From Diacronema lutheri (lineage: Eukaryota; Haptophyta; Pavlovophyceae; Pavlovales; Pavlovaceae): DNA of 64,000 nt. How positions within the stretch are numbered: position 1 is the first letter of the stretch; each line of letters starts with the position of its first letter. Position numbers and translations under genes: made by a program. The stretch is taken from contig JAGTXO010000059.1 of NCBI GenBank assembly GCA_019448385.1, positions 124,001-188,000 on the forward strand. Direction: 5' to 3'. Below the pieces are notes generated by a model. That model did no database searches. It was not told the origin of the DNA and saw nothing but the letters and a program-made list of their open reading frames with translations. Positions 12,465 through 27,098 of the stretch are shown here, one piece after another.

Positions 12465-12513
12465 CGTGAGACGGCGGGCGACCGGTCCCTGCGGGCCGGA
12501 GGGAGACCGCCGC
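12465..12513. promoter_or_regulatory. 49-bp divergent promoter between MRH receptor and MINDY-3
   Basis: Only 49 bp separate the two ATGs, so both 5' UTRs and core promoters must overlap each other or the opposing coding sequence. No TATA motif is visible. Confidence 0.4.
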
Positions 12514-16044
<3,531 letters not shown>

Positions 16045-16304
16045 ATTGACGTCGCGCCTGCAATCTTTTTTTTTTTTTTTTGCACGGGGGGGAGCAAGCA
16101 GGGGCGCAGGGCTCCGCGGGTCTGAAATGGGGCCGCTCTCATGCCGAATGTCTGTGCCCAATCGTCGGGGCTTCGAAATTTCAAAACTTTTTAGGTAGAG
16201 GGGAATAAGTCAATAATTTAATTTACACAGTGCTCATGGCTGTCTCACAAAATGATGAATGATCGCAAGTCCTGGCTTGTCGCGACATTCAATTTTTGGC
16301 CGGC

Positions 16305-16948
16305 ATGTTGCGAGCTCTCGTCCTCTCGCTCGCGTGCGGAGCGGCCATCGGGGCACGCAGCGGGCTCGTGGGGCGGCCGCGGTTCACGCCGCGCCCTGCG
16401 TCAGTCGCGCAGCGAACGCGCGAGGCCGCGCGCCCTACTCCGCTCAGCGTGGCAGCGCCGAGAGCGCGGTGCGCGGCGCGCGCGGCGGTCGGCGCAGCGA
16501 GCGAGCAGGTGGGCGAGCTCGCGTCGTCGCTCATGGCGGAGGTGGTCGAGGTGAACCGCGCGCGCATCCGGCTGGAGGGGCTTAACGCGTACGCCGTGAT
16601 CGCCGCGCTCATCATGAATTCGGCGCTGCGCATCTTCACGACGACGTGCGTACCAGGCGCGCGCGTCGACTCCTCGCTCGAGCGCGCCATATCGATCCTC
16701 GTGCTGCTTGCGTCGACGGTGTCGATCCTGGCCGGGTCGTACACGACGGTCGTCTTTACCCTCGTTGGCCTCTACGCCAAGACCGCGCTCGGCCGGCAAA
16801 TGGACGCGGCGTACATCGAGTTCTTCGCGCGCACCGTGTGCTACCGCCAGGTGCGAGAGCGGATACGGCAGCGCGGGCGCCGCGCGCGCGGGCGCGATCC
16901 AAGGGACGCGCGGTACATCGGCCGTGAGTAGCGGCCGTGAGCAGCACG

Positions 16949-16993
<45 letters not shown>

Positions 16994-17193
16994 AGACGGG
17001 CTTCAAGACGTTCATCGTCTGCCTTGCGTCCTTTTCAGCCAGCCTGTGCCTCGACCTGCTGCTGAAGCTACGCGGCCGGTGGCGGTGGGTCGCGTTCGGC
17101 GTTGCCTCGATTGCGACCTGCCTGATGCTCCGCTCGTGGTTCGAGATCGTCGGGATCGGCTACGCGCTCGTCTTCTCCGCGCGGCGAGTGTAG
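16305..17193 (+). CDS. Putative plastid-targeted multi-span membrane protein, unknown function
   Basis: Exons 16305-16850 and 16996-17193 give 247 aa. The N-terminus MLRALVLSLACGAAIGARSG is a hydrophobic signal peptide followed by an Arg/Ala/Ser/Pro-rich, acid-poor stretch to about residue 55. That is the bipartite presequence expected for a complex plastid. The mature part has a helix (SEQVGELASSLMAEVVEVN), then hydrophobic segments around AYAVIAALIMNSALRIF, ISILVLLASTVSILAGSYTT, KTFIVCLASFSASLCLDLLL and VAFGVASIATCLML. No named family is recognised. The single intron (GTGCGA...CAG) is largely a (GTGC)n microsatellite. I took the ATG at 16305 because the signal peptide begins there. Confidence 0.8.
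16946..16993 (+). repeat. (GTGC)n microsatellite in intron
   Basis: Roughly eleven GTGC units fill the 3' half of the intron up to the acceptor at 16994-16995. Each pair of units recreates the GTGCGT donor consensus of this genome. Confidence 0.9.
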
Positions 17194-18175
17194 CCCTCGT
17201 GCGGCGCTGCGCGCCCCTCCGCTCAGCGTGCCGGCAGCCATGGCACTGCCAGCGAGGGCAGCTGCGCCAGTGACATCGCGCGCGCGCCGCGAGATGGCGA
17301 CGATGGTCCGAGCGGTAACAGTGCCAGCGTGAAAGCGCTGGCGTACGAGAGCGCTGGCGCGCACCTCCACCCTCGCATCGTCTGCACCGCCCACACGTTG
17401 CCGCACGCGCGCGTGCAGGCGGCGGTGGCGGCTGCAGCGGCGGCGGCGATGGCGGCGGCTCGGGCCCGACGCGCACCTGCGCTTGGCGCCCTTCAACGCG
17501 AACTGTGTGGTTGCTCGCGGCGCCGCGGTCGACGCTTGTGCGCAATGCCCCCCCCCCCCCCCTCCCACGGCACACGCGTTTGAGTCGGGATGCTCGTGCT
17601 GTCGCCGACGAATGGCGCGTCACGCCGGCGCGCGTCGTGCCGGAATGCGGCGTCGGCGCGGCCGGCTCGACCGGAGCGGCCGGTGCGCGCGCGCGCGCGC
17701 GCGCGCGCGCGTGGGTAGGTGGTGGGCGACGGTGGTCCGGAGCTCAACGCGCGGGCGACCGGCGGCGCCGAGGGCGGCTGGCGTGGCACGGCCGACACGT
17801 GCAACGCGAGCTGGGCGTCGCGGGTTGCGCGTCGCGCGCGCCGGCGACCTGCAGGCCGCGCGGCGCTCGCGCGGGTGCTCGCAGCGAGCGGCGAGCGCCG
17901 GGTGCGCGCGCGCGCGTATGATCACGGCACCGCCGCACCACGCGCACCGGATCGCCGCCGGTGCGATCCGACGGACGGGGCGCGGCGGTCGGAGCTCTCA
18001 TCAAGCCTTCCCGCGCGCGCTGCCATGGGCGCGTCATCAAATCCGGCGGTGTGATTCGTTAGTGCTTGATTGCCATAGGTATCGTTGAGTTCCCCGGTAA
18101 GCCGTGGCGGGAAAGGGTGGTGCATCGCAGGAATCCGGTATCCTCGGAGACCGAAGTGCTGGTGCCCGACAGCTG
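17194..18175. other. Intergenic, about 1 kb without a supported gene
   Basis: It contains a C-run (about 17550-17562), a (GC)n tract at about 17685-17711 and Arg/Ala-rich readings in all frames typical of composition. It probably holds the upstream region of the homeobox gene. A non-coding 5' exon cannot be excluded. Confidence 0.5.
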
Positions 18176-21100
18176 ATGCTCAAGTCGCCGAAGCGCGCGC
18201 CGGGGGGCGGGATCGGCGGGCCGAAGAGCCGCGCGCCGCGGTGGAACATCCCGCCCGCTGCGCTCTCCACGCTCGAGGACGTCTTCGCCGCGCACCACTT
18301 CCCCACCGTCGAGGCGCGCGCGCGGCTCGCTGCGCTGCTCGACGTGAAGCCGCGCCAGATCCAGGTCTGGTTCCAGAACCGGCGGCAGCGCGAACGGAAC
18401 ACGCAGCGCGACGTGCTGCGCAACTCGGAGGACATCTCCGACGCGCTCCTCGGATTCTGCTCGGGTGACGAGGACGACGCCGATGCCGACGGCGACGGCG
18501 TCTCGCGCGCGCGCGGCGCGGACGGCGCGCTCGGCTTCGGCGACGACGAGCACCCGACGGTCGCGTCCGACGGCGACTCGGAGCTGCGGCCCCGCGGCGA
18601 GGGAGCGCACGCCCCGCTGCTCAGCTCGCCGTACGCGCCCGCGCTCGCGCCACTGCCGCGCTTCGATTTTTCGCAGCTCGGCGCCGCCGAGCAGCCGGCG
18701 CGCTGCGAGGTCGGCACGCTCAGCAGCCGACGCGGCGGCAAGGGCGGCGACGGTGGAGGCGTGCTGGGCGGCATTGGCGCAGCCGATGGCGCGCTCGCCG
18801 ACCGCGCCGACCGCGCCTTCATGCACACGCCCGCCACATCGGGCCACGCGGACGAGGCGGCGCGGTCGTTCGGGGCAAGCGGCGCGCGCGATGGCGGCGC
18901 GCGCGAGTTCGCGGGCGCGGCGGGCTCGCGCTCGACGGCGGCGGCGGATGGTGGTGCGTACGGTGATAGCGTGTTGTACGCCAGCGCCGCCGGCTACGGC
19001 TCGCCCTCATCGGCCGCGCACGACACGCGCGCGTCGTCGGCGCCGGCGCCGACGCGCGCGGGTGCGGGCGCGAACGCGGGCGCGGGCGCGGGCGCGGGCG
19101 CGGCCGGCTCGGCGCAGCCGCCGCGCGGCGCGCCGCTGCCTGAGCGCAACGTCTCGTGCGAGTCGCTGCTGCTCGGCTTCCAGGCGTCGGGGCTGGCGGG
19201 CTCGGCGCCGCTCGGCGGCTTGTTCCACGCGCTGAACACCGCGCGCGAGCTGGGCGCCCACGCGCCGTTCCCGCGCTCCGCGTCGCTCGCCGCGGCCGCC
19301 AGCTCGGCCGCCGCGCTCGGCGCGCGACGCGCGACGGCGGAGACGTCTTTGAGCGCCGCGCTTGGCGGCTTGAGCGGCAGCTGTGGCGGCGGCACGGACG
19401 GCATGGCGGGCGGCGCGCGCGCCGGCGCGCCGGCGACGGGCGCAGGCGGCCTGTTCGGCGCGGCGGCGTTGGGCGCGGATGATGGCTGGGCGGCGGCGCG
19501 GCGCGACCTTGGCTCGCGCCGGCCAACGGCCGAGACGTCGACGGCGTTTGCGGGCGGCTACGGCGGGTACGGCACTTACGGCATGGGCTCGCGCCGCGCA
19601 ACGGCTGAACCGTCTGTTGGCCTCCTGCCTTTCCCGCCGCCATCGCCGCCCGGCTCGCTTGCGCGCGCTGCATCGTTTGGCACGCCGTTCGCGGGCGGCG
19701 GAAACGCCTCCCCACCGGCGGCGAGCGAGGGCGAGGGCGGCGGCGAGGTGGAGGGCGAGGGCGAGGGCGAGGGCGAGGGCGGCGACGCGGAGGCGGGCGC
19801 GCCGGATGGCGAGTGCGAGGACGCAAACGGCGCGCGGCGGCCGTCGGCGGCTTACTGGATCAATTATTGGCAGCAGGTGCGCGCGACGAGATCGTTTCCC
19901 CATTTCGAATGGGAAAGCTCCCCGCTGTCCAAACCCACAAGTGGAGAAGACACCCCCACTCAAAACCCCAACAGCCGCGCGTGCGGCGCGCGCCGCGCGC
20001 ATGCCCGCCCATTGCCCACAGGCACCGCGCCTGCACACCCTCCTCCGCTCACGTGCCGCTGCGCCCGTAACCGCGCGCCATGGCAGGTGCGTAACGGCAT
20101 GATGGAGTTCGCAGCTGCTGCCGCGGCGGCGTCCCCAGCAGACGCGGCCGGCGGCGAGGCTCCGGCCACAGGCTGCGCCGCCGCCGCGCTCGGCGTGAGC
20201 GTGGAGGCGTTCGCGGCGCAGAGCGCGGCGGCGGCGGCGATGACGGCGGCTGCCGCCGCGGGCGTGCCGCCGCTCGGCTGGGCGGCGTGCGCGCCGCCCG
20301 TCGGCGACGGGGACGCGTCGATGACCGGCGGCCATGCTGATGGCGGCAGCCATGCTGATGGCGGCAGCCATGCTGATGGCGGCAGCCATGCTGATGGCGG
20401 CAGCGGCTGGTCTCCGTACCTCGAGCTCGCGCGGCTCGCCGCGGCGTACGCATCGGGCTGCTTGCCCTTCCCGCCCGCCGCGGCCGCCGTCGGCTGCGCG
20501 CCGCCTCCCACCGCCGACGGCGCCGGCGCGGCGGGCGCGGCGCCGCTGGGCAGCGGCGCGCGCCTGCCGTGCGCGCTGTCGCTGGCGCCGGGCGCGCCGC
20601 CCCCTGCCGAGCCCGCCTCACTCGCGCGCGCAAGCAGCCCGCATGGTGCGCGCCGCGACGCCATCCTCCGCCGCCGCCGTGCGAGCGGTCGCCCCGCCCC
20701 ACCCCGCCCCGTCCCGACCTCCCCCTCGCCCCGCCCCACCCCGCCCCGTCCCGACCTCCCCCTCGCATGGCCCCACGCCCCTGCCTCCCGACCTCCCTCT
20801 CGCACGGCCCCACGCCCCTGCCTCCCGATCTCCCCCTCGCGTGGCCCACGCCCCTGCCTCCCGATCTCCCCCTCGCCCCGCCCCACCCCGCCCCGTCCCG
20901 ACCTCCCCCTCGCGTGGCCCCACGCCCCTGCCTCCCGACCTCCCCCTCGCATGGCCCCACGCCCTTGCCTCCCGACCTCCCCCTCGCATGGCCCCACGCC
21001 CCTGCCTCCCGATCTTCCCCTCGCATGGCCCCACGCCCCTGCCTCCCGATCTCCCCCTCGCGTGGCCCCACGCCCTTGCCTCCCGATCTCCCCCTCGCAC

Positions 21101-21747
21101 GGCCCCACGCCCCTGCCTCCCGATCTCCCCCTCGCGTGGCCCCACGCCCCTGCCTCCCGATCTCCCCCTCGCGTGGCCCCACGCCCCTGCCTCCCGACCT
21201 CCCCCTCGCGTGGCCCCACGCCCCTGCCTCCCGATCTCCCCCTCGCGTGGCCCCACGCCCCTGCCTCCCGATCTCCCCCTCGCATGGCCCCACGCCCCTG
21301 CCTCCCGATCTTCCCCTCGCGCGGCCCCACGCCCCTGCCTCCCGATCTCCCCCTCGCGCGGCCCCACGCCCCTGCCTCCCGACCTCCCCCTCGCGCGGCC
21401 CTTACGCCCGCGCACGTGCGCCTTGCTGCCCGCGCCGTAGGCTGCGCCAATGCCGGCGGTTGGGGCATGGCCGGCAGCTTCGAGTCGTGCGGCTTCGATG
21501 ACGAAACCGACGCGCTGCTCCCGGACTCGGACACGCTCGGTCCGGACAGCCTCTTCGACCTGGAGCTGCTGATGCTGCCGCCCGCGCCCGCGTCGCCCGC
21601 GCACGAGCGCGACGAGCGCGATGCAACCGACGCGCCGCCCGCGTCCGACGTGCCGCTCGCGCCATCGTGCGAGCCCGCCGGCGCGGCCTTCGCCGGCGCG
21701 CCGCGCCCGTCCCACGCGCGCGCTGGCGCGGCTGGATCCGGTGCGCC

Positions 21748-21779
<32 letters not shown>

Positions 21780-21865
21780 CGCCTGGCGCGCGCGCGAGTG
21801 GCAGGCGCGCCGCGGCGGCGTGCGTCGAGATCGACCTCGAGATGCTCTACACCGACGAGCAATGA
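18176..21865 (+). CDS. Homeodomain transcription factor with long low-complexity tail
   Basis: Exons 18176-19876, 20087-20645 and 21441-21865 give 894 aa. The homeodomain is at about residues 19-76: PRWNIPPAALSTLEDVF (helix 1), PTVEARARLAALL (helix 2) and the recognition helix KPRQIQVWFQNRRQRE with the invariant W-F-N-R. It is a typical-length (non-TALE) type. Downstream are acidic stretches (GDEDDADADGDG), a motif repeated three times, RR(A/P)TAE(T/P)S, a GHADGGS repeat from an 18-bp unit, and an acidic/hydrophobic C-terminus (DSLFDLELLMLP) that looks like an activation domain. Both introns (210 and 795 bp) are multiples of three and stay open, so retention would not break the frame. I nevertheless call them introns: GTGCGC donors, CAG/TAG acceptors, matching phases, and the second one filled by a minisatellite. 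The start ATG at 18176 is the first in frame; an upstream exon is possible. Confidence 0.88.
20334..20402 (+). repeat. 18-bp coding repeat (HADGGS) in homeobox exon 2
   Basis: Four near-perfect copies of GGCCATGCTGATGGCGGC-type units encode repeated GSHADG. Confidence 0.9.
20690..21412 (+). repeat. 37-bp minisatellite inside homeobox intron 2
   Basis: About 17-19 copies of a pyrimidine-rich 37-bp unit (CCCTGCCTCCCGATCTCCCC then CTCGCGTGGCCCCACGC), with scattered T/C and G/A variants. They sit wholly between the donor at 20646 and the acceptor at 21439-21440. Confidence 0.93.
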
Positions 21866-22876
21866 GCGAAACGCGATGGCGCAGTCCGGGCGTGCGCAGT
21901 CCGGGCGCGCGCAGTCCGGGCGCGCGCGGTCCGGGCGCGCGCAGTCCGGCCTGTCCGGATCCGGCTCGTCTGGGCTGCGCGCCGCGCCGCTCGGTGCTCT
22001 GGCCGGCGTCTTGACGGCTTCGACGGAGCCCCGCCCGCCGTCTTTTCCGTTTCACCCAGCGGCCTCACGTGGCCCACACATGCTACCCACCCCATTTCGC
22101 CATGCATGGCAGCCGAGCAGCATCACACGCCACACGCGCCGCCGGGAGCGCGTTCCTTCGTGCGCCCGCTCCCGGCCCCGCTGCATGCTTGCGCATGCGT
22201 GCCCGTGGTGGCCCGCCGGCGCGCCTGCGAGGGGACGGACGGGGGACGTTGTTCAACGTCCCGCCGCCGCCCTTCTCGCACCACGCTCCGTGCCCGCCAG
22301 CCGCACGCCTGACGCCCATGACGATTGACGAGAACTCCGAAAATGTTGAGCTTCTCTTACAAGACACGATCTGCCCACCACTTAGTCACCACTCATGAGT
22401 CACATCAGTCACCAGTCATGCCGGAAAACACCTCAACTTCTGAGCCCTGAACTCATTGAACAGGAGAGGCCCTCATCATGATCAAGAGAGGGCGTCGCGT
22501 GAGGGAGCAGGCCCGCCGCGCGCAGAGTGTCCGTCCGCGTTGCGAATACAAAATGTGTACATTGGACAACAAGGGGGCTGCGGGTGCGTGGTCCGCAGTC
22601 CGGGACGGGTGCGCGAGCCAGCGGCGGGGACGCAGACGACGTCGCGCTCCCGCGTGCCGGCTCGGCAGCGCGTGCGGGACGGCCTCGGCAGCGCGTGCGG
22701 GACGGCGAGCATGAGATCAGCCGCCAGGCGTGCGCCATGCGCCATGTGCCATTCGAGGAGCGGCGGTGGTATACACTCGAGCGCAGCGGCCAAAGAGGAA
22801 GCGCCCGCAACCGGCGTAGGCCAGCGCGCGCACCGACCATGCGCGCGCACAAAGCGACGCAAGAGCTGCGCGGCGC
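21866..22876. other. Intergenic, about 1 kb
   Basis: It begins with five short GCGCAGTCCGGGC-type repeats (21881-21960), probably in the homeobox 3' UTR. A less GC-rich island at about 22310-22570 contains a 26-codon natural-looking reading (MTIDENSENVELLLQDTI from 22318), too short to call a gene, and a cluster of AGTCAC/TCATGAGTCA repeats at 22383-22422. Confidence 0.5.
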
Positions 22877-23143
22877 CTAGGCGTCGCGCTCGGCGGCCAC
22901 GGTGCGCCGCGCCTCGGCGTTGAGCTGCCGGTGCGCGCGCGGCGAGATCCGCCGTGCCCCGGCTCCGAGCGGGTCCATCTGCACGAGCACGTCCTCGCGC
23001 TCGGCCCACCGGGCGTCGCATAGCCGCCACTGGCGGCGCGAGCCGACGACGATGCGCGCGGCGCGCGAGTCATCCGAGGACGACTCTGATGAGGAAGCCG
23101 ATGGCGGCGTTCGCGCGCGGTGCGCGGCGTCCGCTTGATCCAT
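22877..23143 (-). CDS. Small hypothetical protein
   Basis: 88 aa: an acidic/Ser N-terminus (SASSSESSSDDSRAARIV) followed by VVGSRRQWRLCDARWAER and EDVLVQMDPLGAGARR. The composition is more natural than the surrounding open frames, but no family is recognised and no partner exon was found. It may be a lone terminal exon. Confidence 0.3.
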   Translation of the reverse strand: MDQADAAHRARTPPSASSSESSSDDSRAARIVVGSRRQWRLCDARWAEREDVLVQMDPLGAGARRISPRAHRQLNAEARRTVAAERDA

Positions 23144-23839
23144 CTCGCCGAGACGAGCAGGATGGCGATGTGGTGAGAGGGGACTCCTCCCTATTTCGAC
23201 TAAATTTGGGGGGGGGCAACTTTCGCCTTCGCGCCACGCAAGTTTCGTCGGTTACGCGCGGGAGATGGCGGCCATCGCCAACGTTGGTCGACCGGCGCGC
23301 TTTCACTCGCCTCCGCCGGCCAACCGCTCGCCTTCGCGGCCACGGTCGCGCGCGGCAGTGGCCGTCGGCTCCAATGCTCGCACGCTGCACCGCCCGCGCT
23401 CGCTCGGCGTCCTCTTTACGGCGCGCGCGAGCCCGCCGGCTGCGACGCTCGCCGAGCTCCAGCCGGTGCGTTTCGTCGCCCTCGCGGACGCGCGCTCGCG
23501 CCTCCCACACCTCTCGGCGGCAACGGTCGCGCCGCGCGCGTCGCCCTATACTCCAGCGGCGAATGACGGCGGCAACGACGGCGACGACGAGCAACCGGCC
23601 CGGTCGGGATGGACGTCGCGCGACAGGTCACCGTCGCGCCACACCCCACCGATCGGCCTCGTTGGGTCGGGCGGCGGCGCAGCCAGCGCCAGCAGCACAC
23701 GGACGGGTGCGCATGTTACCGCCGCGCTCACTGGCGCCAATGTGGCGCCCCACGCCGCCGATGCGCCAGACGCGGCGGCGGCGGGCGGTGCCGCGCCTGC
23801 CGGTCCGGCGGCAGTGGCTGCACCGGCGCCGGACGTGGA

Positions 23840-25440
23840 GTTGGCGCGGCGCGAGCATGGCGTGCATGGCCCGCGGTGCTCCGTCGACGATCTGCGCAGC
23901 AACGCGGGCAAGGCGGCCAAGCTGCGAGCGCGCGAGCGCGCGAGCGCGGAGGGCCGTGCGCAACGCTCGCTCGCTCCGCATGAGGTGCGCGCTTGCCTGC
24001 CCATTTTGCGCATTCCTCGTCTGAGGGCGCATCCTTGCCCTGCATTTTCACCTTTTCCTCCCATCCCGCCCCCACTTCCCCCTCCACTTCCCCCCCACCC
24101 CCCCCCCACCCCCCCCCCCCCCCCCCCCCCTCCTGGCCCCACCTCTCCACCTTCCCTCCCAATCGCATGGACGGCGCAGGCTGAAATGGCCATGCAGTTG
24201 CTCAAGGAAACTTCCTCCTTTCGTGGTTGCCCCGAGCTTGGCCTGCGCGACCTGCTCGCCGCCTCAACCGTGCGCTCAGCTCTTTGCGCGCCCGGCGAGG
24301 AGGGCACGCTCTTCGATGCGGAGACCATCGCGCGCGGCGTAGGTCGATGCTGGACGCGTGGCTCGCCTACGCTGCGTCTCACCCGGGCGGCGACGTGCCG
24401 GGGCAGCAGGCGGCGCCGCGCCGCACGTCGGCTGCGGCTACTCTCGCGCGCGCAGATCGTGCGCTCCTGCCTCAAGTACTCGGCGTCGTGGCAAAAGCAC
24501 GATCGGCAGCACGCCTTGGTCGAGAACTTTCGCGCCTCGAACGCGGCGCGCGACACGGGCGACGCGCTCGGCGCGGGCGAGTGGGCGAAGCTGCCGCGCA
24601 GCCTCGGCGACGGCGCCTTTCCCGCGGCGGTGCCGCCTGCCGGGGCCATGCCCGGCGCATTCCCGCTCGATCCCGTGCAGCTGCCCCCCATCCGCATGTG
24701 CTCGGCCTACCCGACGGAGCGCGCGACGACTTTGTCCACGGCGCGGCGTGTTGGACCGACGACGGCTGGCTGTGCGACCGCGCGGTGCTCTGCGCCAAGC
24801 ACACGGACGTGGCGCGGATCAACGAGCTGGTGATCGGCCGCTTCCCGGGCGCGGCGGCGAGGTGCGAGTCGGTGGACGAGCTGGCGCGACGACGGGGCGG
24901 GCAAGCAGATTGCGCTGGCGTCGGTCGAGTTTTTCAACTCGCTCGAGCATGCGCAGATGCCGCACCACGTCCTCGACCTGAAGCCCGGGATGGTGGTGAT
25001 GCTGCTGCGCAACCTCTCGCCCGGCGAGGGGCTGTGCAGCGGCACGCGGCTGGTCGTGCGCGGCGTGCGCGCCGGCGGCCGGCTGCTCGAGTGCGCGCGC
25101 CCCGGCGCGGCCGCCGGGCGCGACAGCACCGTGCTCATCGCGCGCATCGACCACCACTCGCCCGACGACGGCACGTTCGCGTGTGCGTGGATGCGCCGCC
25201 AGTTCTCGGTGCGGCCGGCGTTGGCGATGACGATCAGCAAGCCGCGGGGGCAAGCGCTCGGGTGCGCGGGCGTGTGGCTCGCCGAGCCGTGCTTCACGCA
25301 CGGCCAGCTCTACGTGGCCGCTTCGCGCGTCGGGCACGCGTCGCGCATCCGCTTTGCGCTCGGCCCGGACCTCGCGACGCGCAACGTCGTCTTGACGGAG
25401 GTGCTCCGCGCGGTCAGCGGTGGCGAGGCGGCGGCGGCGG
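23840..25440 (+). pseudogene. Decayed PIF1/Helitron-type DNA helicase
   Basis: Protein-like sequence matching the C-terminal half of PIF1-family helicases is spread over three frames. A helical piece VELARREHGVHGPRCSVDD ends at a GTGCGC donor-like site, and a C-rich stretch follows at 24010-24175. Then come AEMAMQLLKETSSFRG (24178 on), CLKYSASWQKHDRQHALVENF (24470-24540), WTDDGWLCDRAVLCAKHTDV, and ASVEFFNSLEHAQMPHHVLD with LKPGMVVMLLRNLSPGEGLC (about 24920-25040). Next are RRQFSVRPALAMTISKPRGQ and FTHGQLYVAASRVGHASRIR, the usual motif VI region. Normal family members have MTINKSQGQT there; here it reads MTISKPRGQA. No Walker A motif is visible, so the 5' part is missing. Helitron helicases have exactly this C-terminal block, but a host PIF1-like gene copy is also possible. 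The frame changes argue for a pseudogene. Confidence 0.65.
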
Positions 25441-25449
25441 CGGGCGCGG

Positions 25450-27098
25450 CGGGCGCGGCGCGGACGGCGCACGCGGCGCCGGCGGTGGGCGGCGCGCTGG
25501 CGACGGGCGCGCCGCCGGCTGCGGGCGCGGCGGGCACGCCTCCGTCGGCGCGACGCCCGCCGCGCCGCTCTCGGCCGACGCGCAGCCGGCGGGTGCTGGC
25601 CAGCGCCGCGCGCCGCGCAACCGGCTCGCGTACCTGCGCGCCCTTCTGGGGCGCGCAGGGCGGCGTTAACGCGGCCGGCGCGCAAAGGCCTCGAGGTGGC
25701 GCTCTGCCAGCCGCCGCGTGGGTCGCCGCCGCGCGCGTGCCGTCGGCGCTGGGGACGCCCGGCGTCGCGCTCGCGCCGCCGCCGCAACCGCAGCCGCCGC
25801 CGCGGTCGCCACCGCCTGCCGGCACACCAGGCCAGCGTGTGGCAGCGGCGACGGCGGTGCGCGACCCGGCGAGCAAGCGGCAGCGGCGCGCCACCGAGCC
25901 GGGGGCGGGCTCCGTGGGCGACGCGGCCCGCCCGCCACTCGCACCACTCGCCCCGAGCGCAGCAGGAGGACAACTCGTTCTACCGCCCAGCCATCCCGCA
26001 GGACGCGCTCGACGCCATGGGCGCGCGCACGGGGACAGCACGACGCTCGCGCGTCCCGGTGCCGGACATTACACTCCAGCACGATGCCGCGCGTGGCCTC
26101 GAGCGAAGATGACCAGCTTCTGCGAATCGTGGTACCCGTCCGGCGCGCCCGCGAGCGCGCCATCGCCCCGGAGTACCTGCGCAAGGCACGCGCGCTTGAC
26201 CGCGCGTTTGGTCTTGCGCCGGCGGGCGCGGGCACCGAGAACGCGCGTGGTGCGGTCGTGGGCTGCTTGAACGAGCGCAGTGCCGGCCTCTACAGCCTCA
26301 TCGCTGACATCTCTGCGGCGGCGGGGCGCAGAGTGCACTCGCATTTGGGCCTGAGCGCGGCGGCCGCCGCGGCGGCCGCGCGGCGGGTTGCTCACCTCGC
26401 ACGTCGGCACGATGGCCGCGCGAGGCCACGCGCAGCTCATCCTCGCGCGCCTGCGAATCGTCGCTCCGCTCGCCGCGCAGCGCGCGTCCAGTCGCGCGCC
26501 CGCGCGCGGCGTCTTCTCCATGCGCTCGCTCGAGGTGGCGCTCATGGCGCAGGGGGCCGGCGGGCGCTGTTTTGGTGGTGCGGTGGCGGCGTAGGGGGGT
26601 TTCCGAGTTCAATATGGGTAATTCTATTTTGATTCCTTGTCGGATGATTGTCCTCTCGAAAAGGTCCCGGCCCTCCTGCCCTTTGACGCCGGTGGGTGCA
26701 TCAGCGCGCTCGGCGCGCACCTGACGCTCGAGCAACTCGACCCGCCGTGTACCTTGGAACAGATGAAGACGGGCGACTTCATCAGCCACCACCGCGGACA
26801 GATCATGCGCACGCTCGTCGACCCGGAGGCGAGCGTGTTCAACGCGCGCGCGAGCACTGACGAACTGTCGTCCTTCCTCTTTGACGGCTGGCAGTGGATC
26901 GGTCGCTTCGGCGAGACCGACGCGCTCGGACGGCCAGCCGACGTCGGGGGCAGGCGCAAGACGCGCCGCGGCGGGAAGGGCTCGATGGGTCGGGGCGGCG
27001 GCCACCGCGCGGGCGGCGACGCTCGCAAGCGCCGGCGCCTCAGCATCGCCAGGGCGGCCAGCGCCTCGGGCGGCGCGGAGAATGCAGGCGCGGAGTGA
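25450..27098 (+). pseudogene. Unidentified coding fragments downstream of the helicase remnant
   Basis: Several frames take turns looking protein-like: SFYRPAIPQDALDAMGAR (about 25975), EDDQLLRIVVPVRRARER with IAPEYLRKARALDRAF (26090-26220), LLTSHVGTMAARGHAQLIL (about 26390), and a longer open frame from 26622 to the stop at 27098 (CPLEKVPALLPFDAGG, LGAHLTLEQLDPPCTLEQM, DELSSFLFDGWQWIGRFGET, then a basic Lys/Arg tail). No family is recognised. The last piece could be a real terminal exon. The rest look like debris of the same mobile element. Confidence 0.3.

Noticed and set aside
20049-21534. Long antisense frames with a regular Gly/Arg repeat across the homeobox gene
   Set aside because: They are the complement of the 37-bp minisatellite and show only its repeat. 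The sense strand has the homeodomain and phase-closing exons.
22318-22398. 26-codon reading starting MTIDENSENVELLLQDT
   Set aside because: Natural composition but too short, with no partner exon, in a locally AT-richer stretch where such readings arise by chance.
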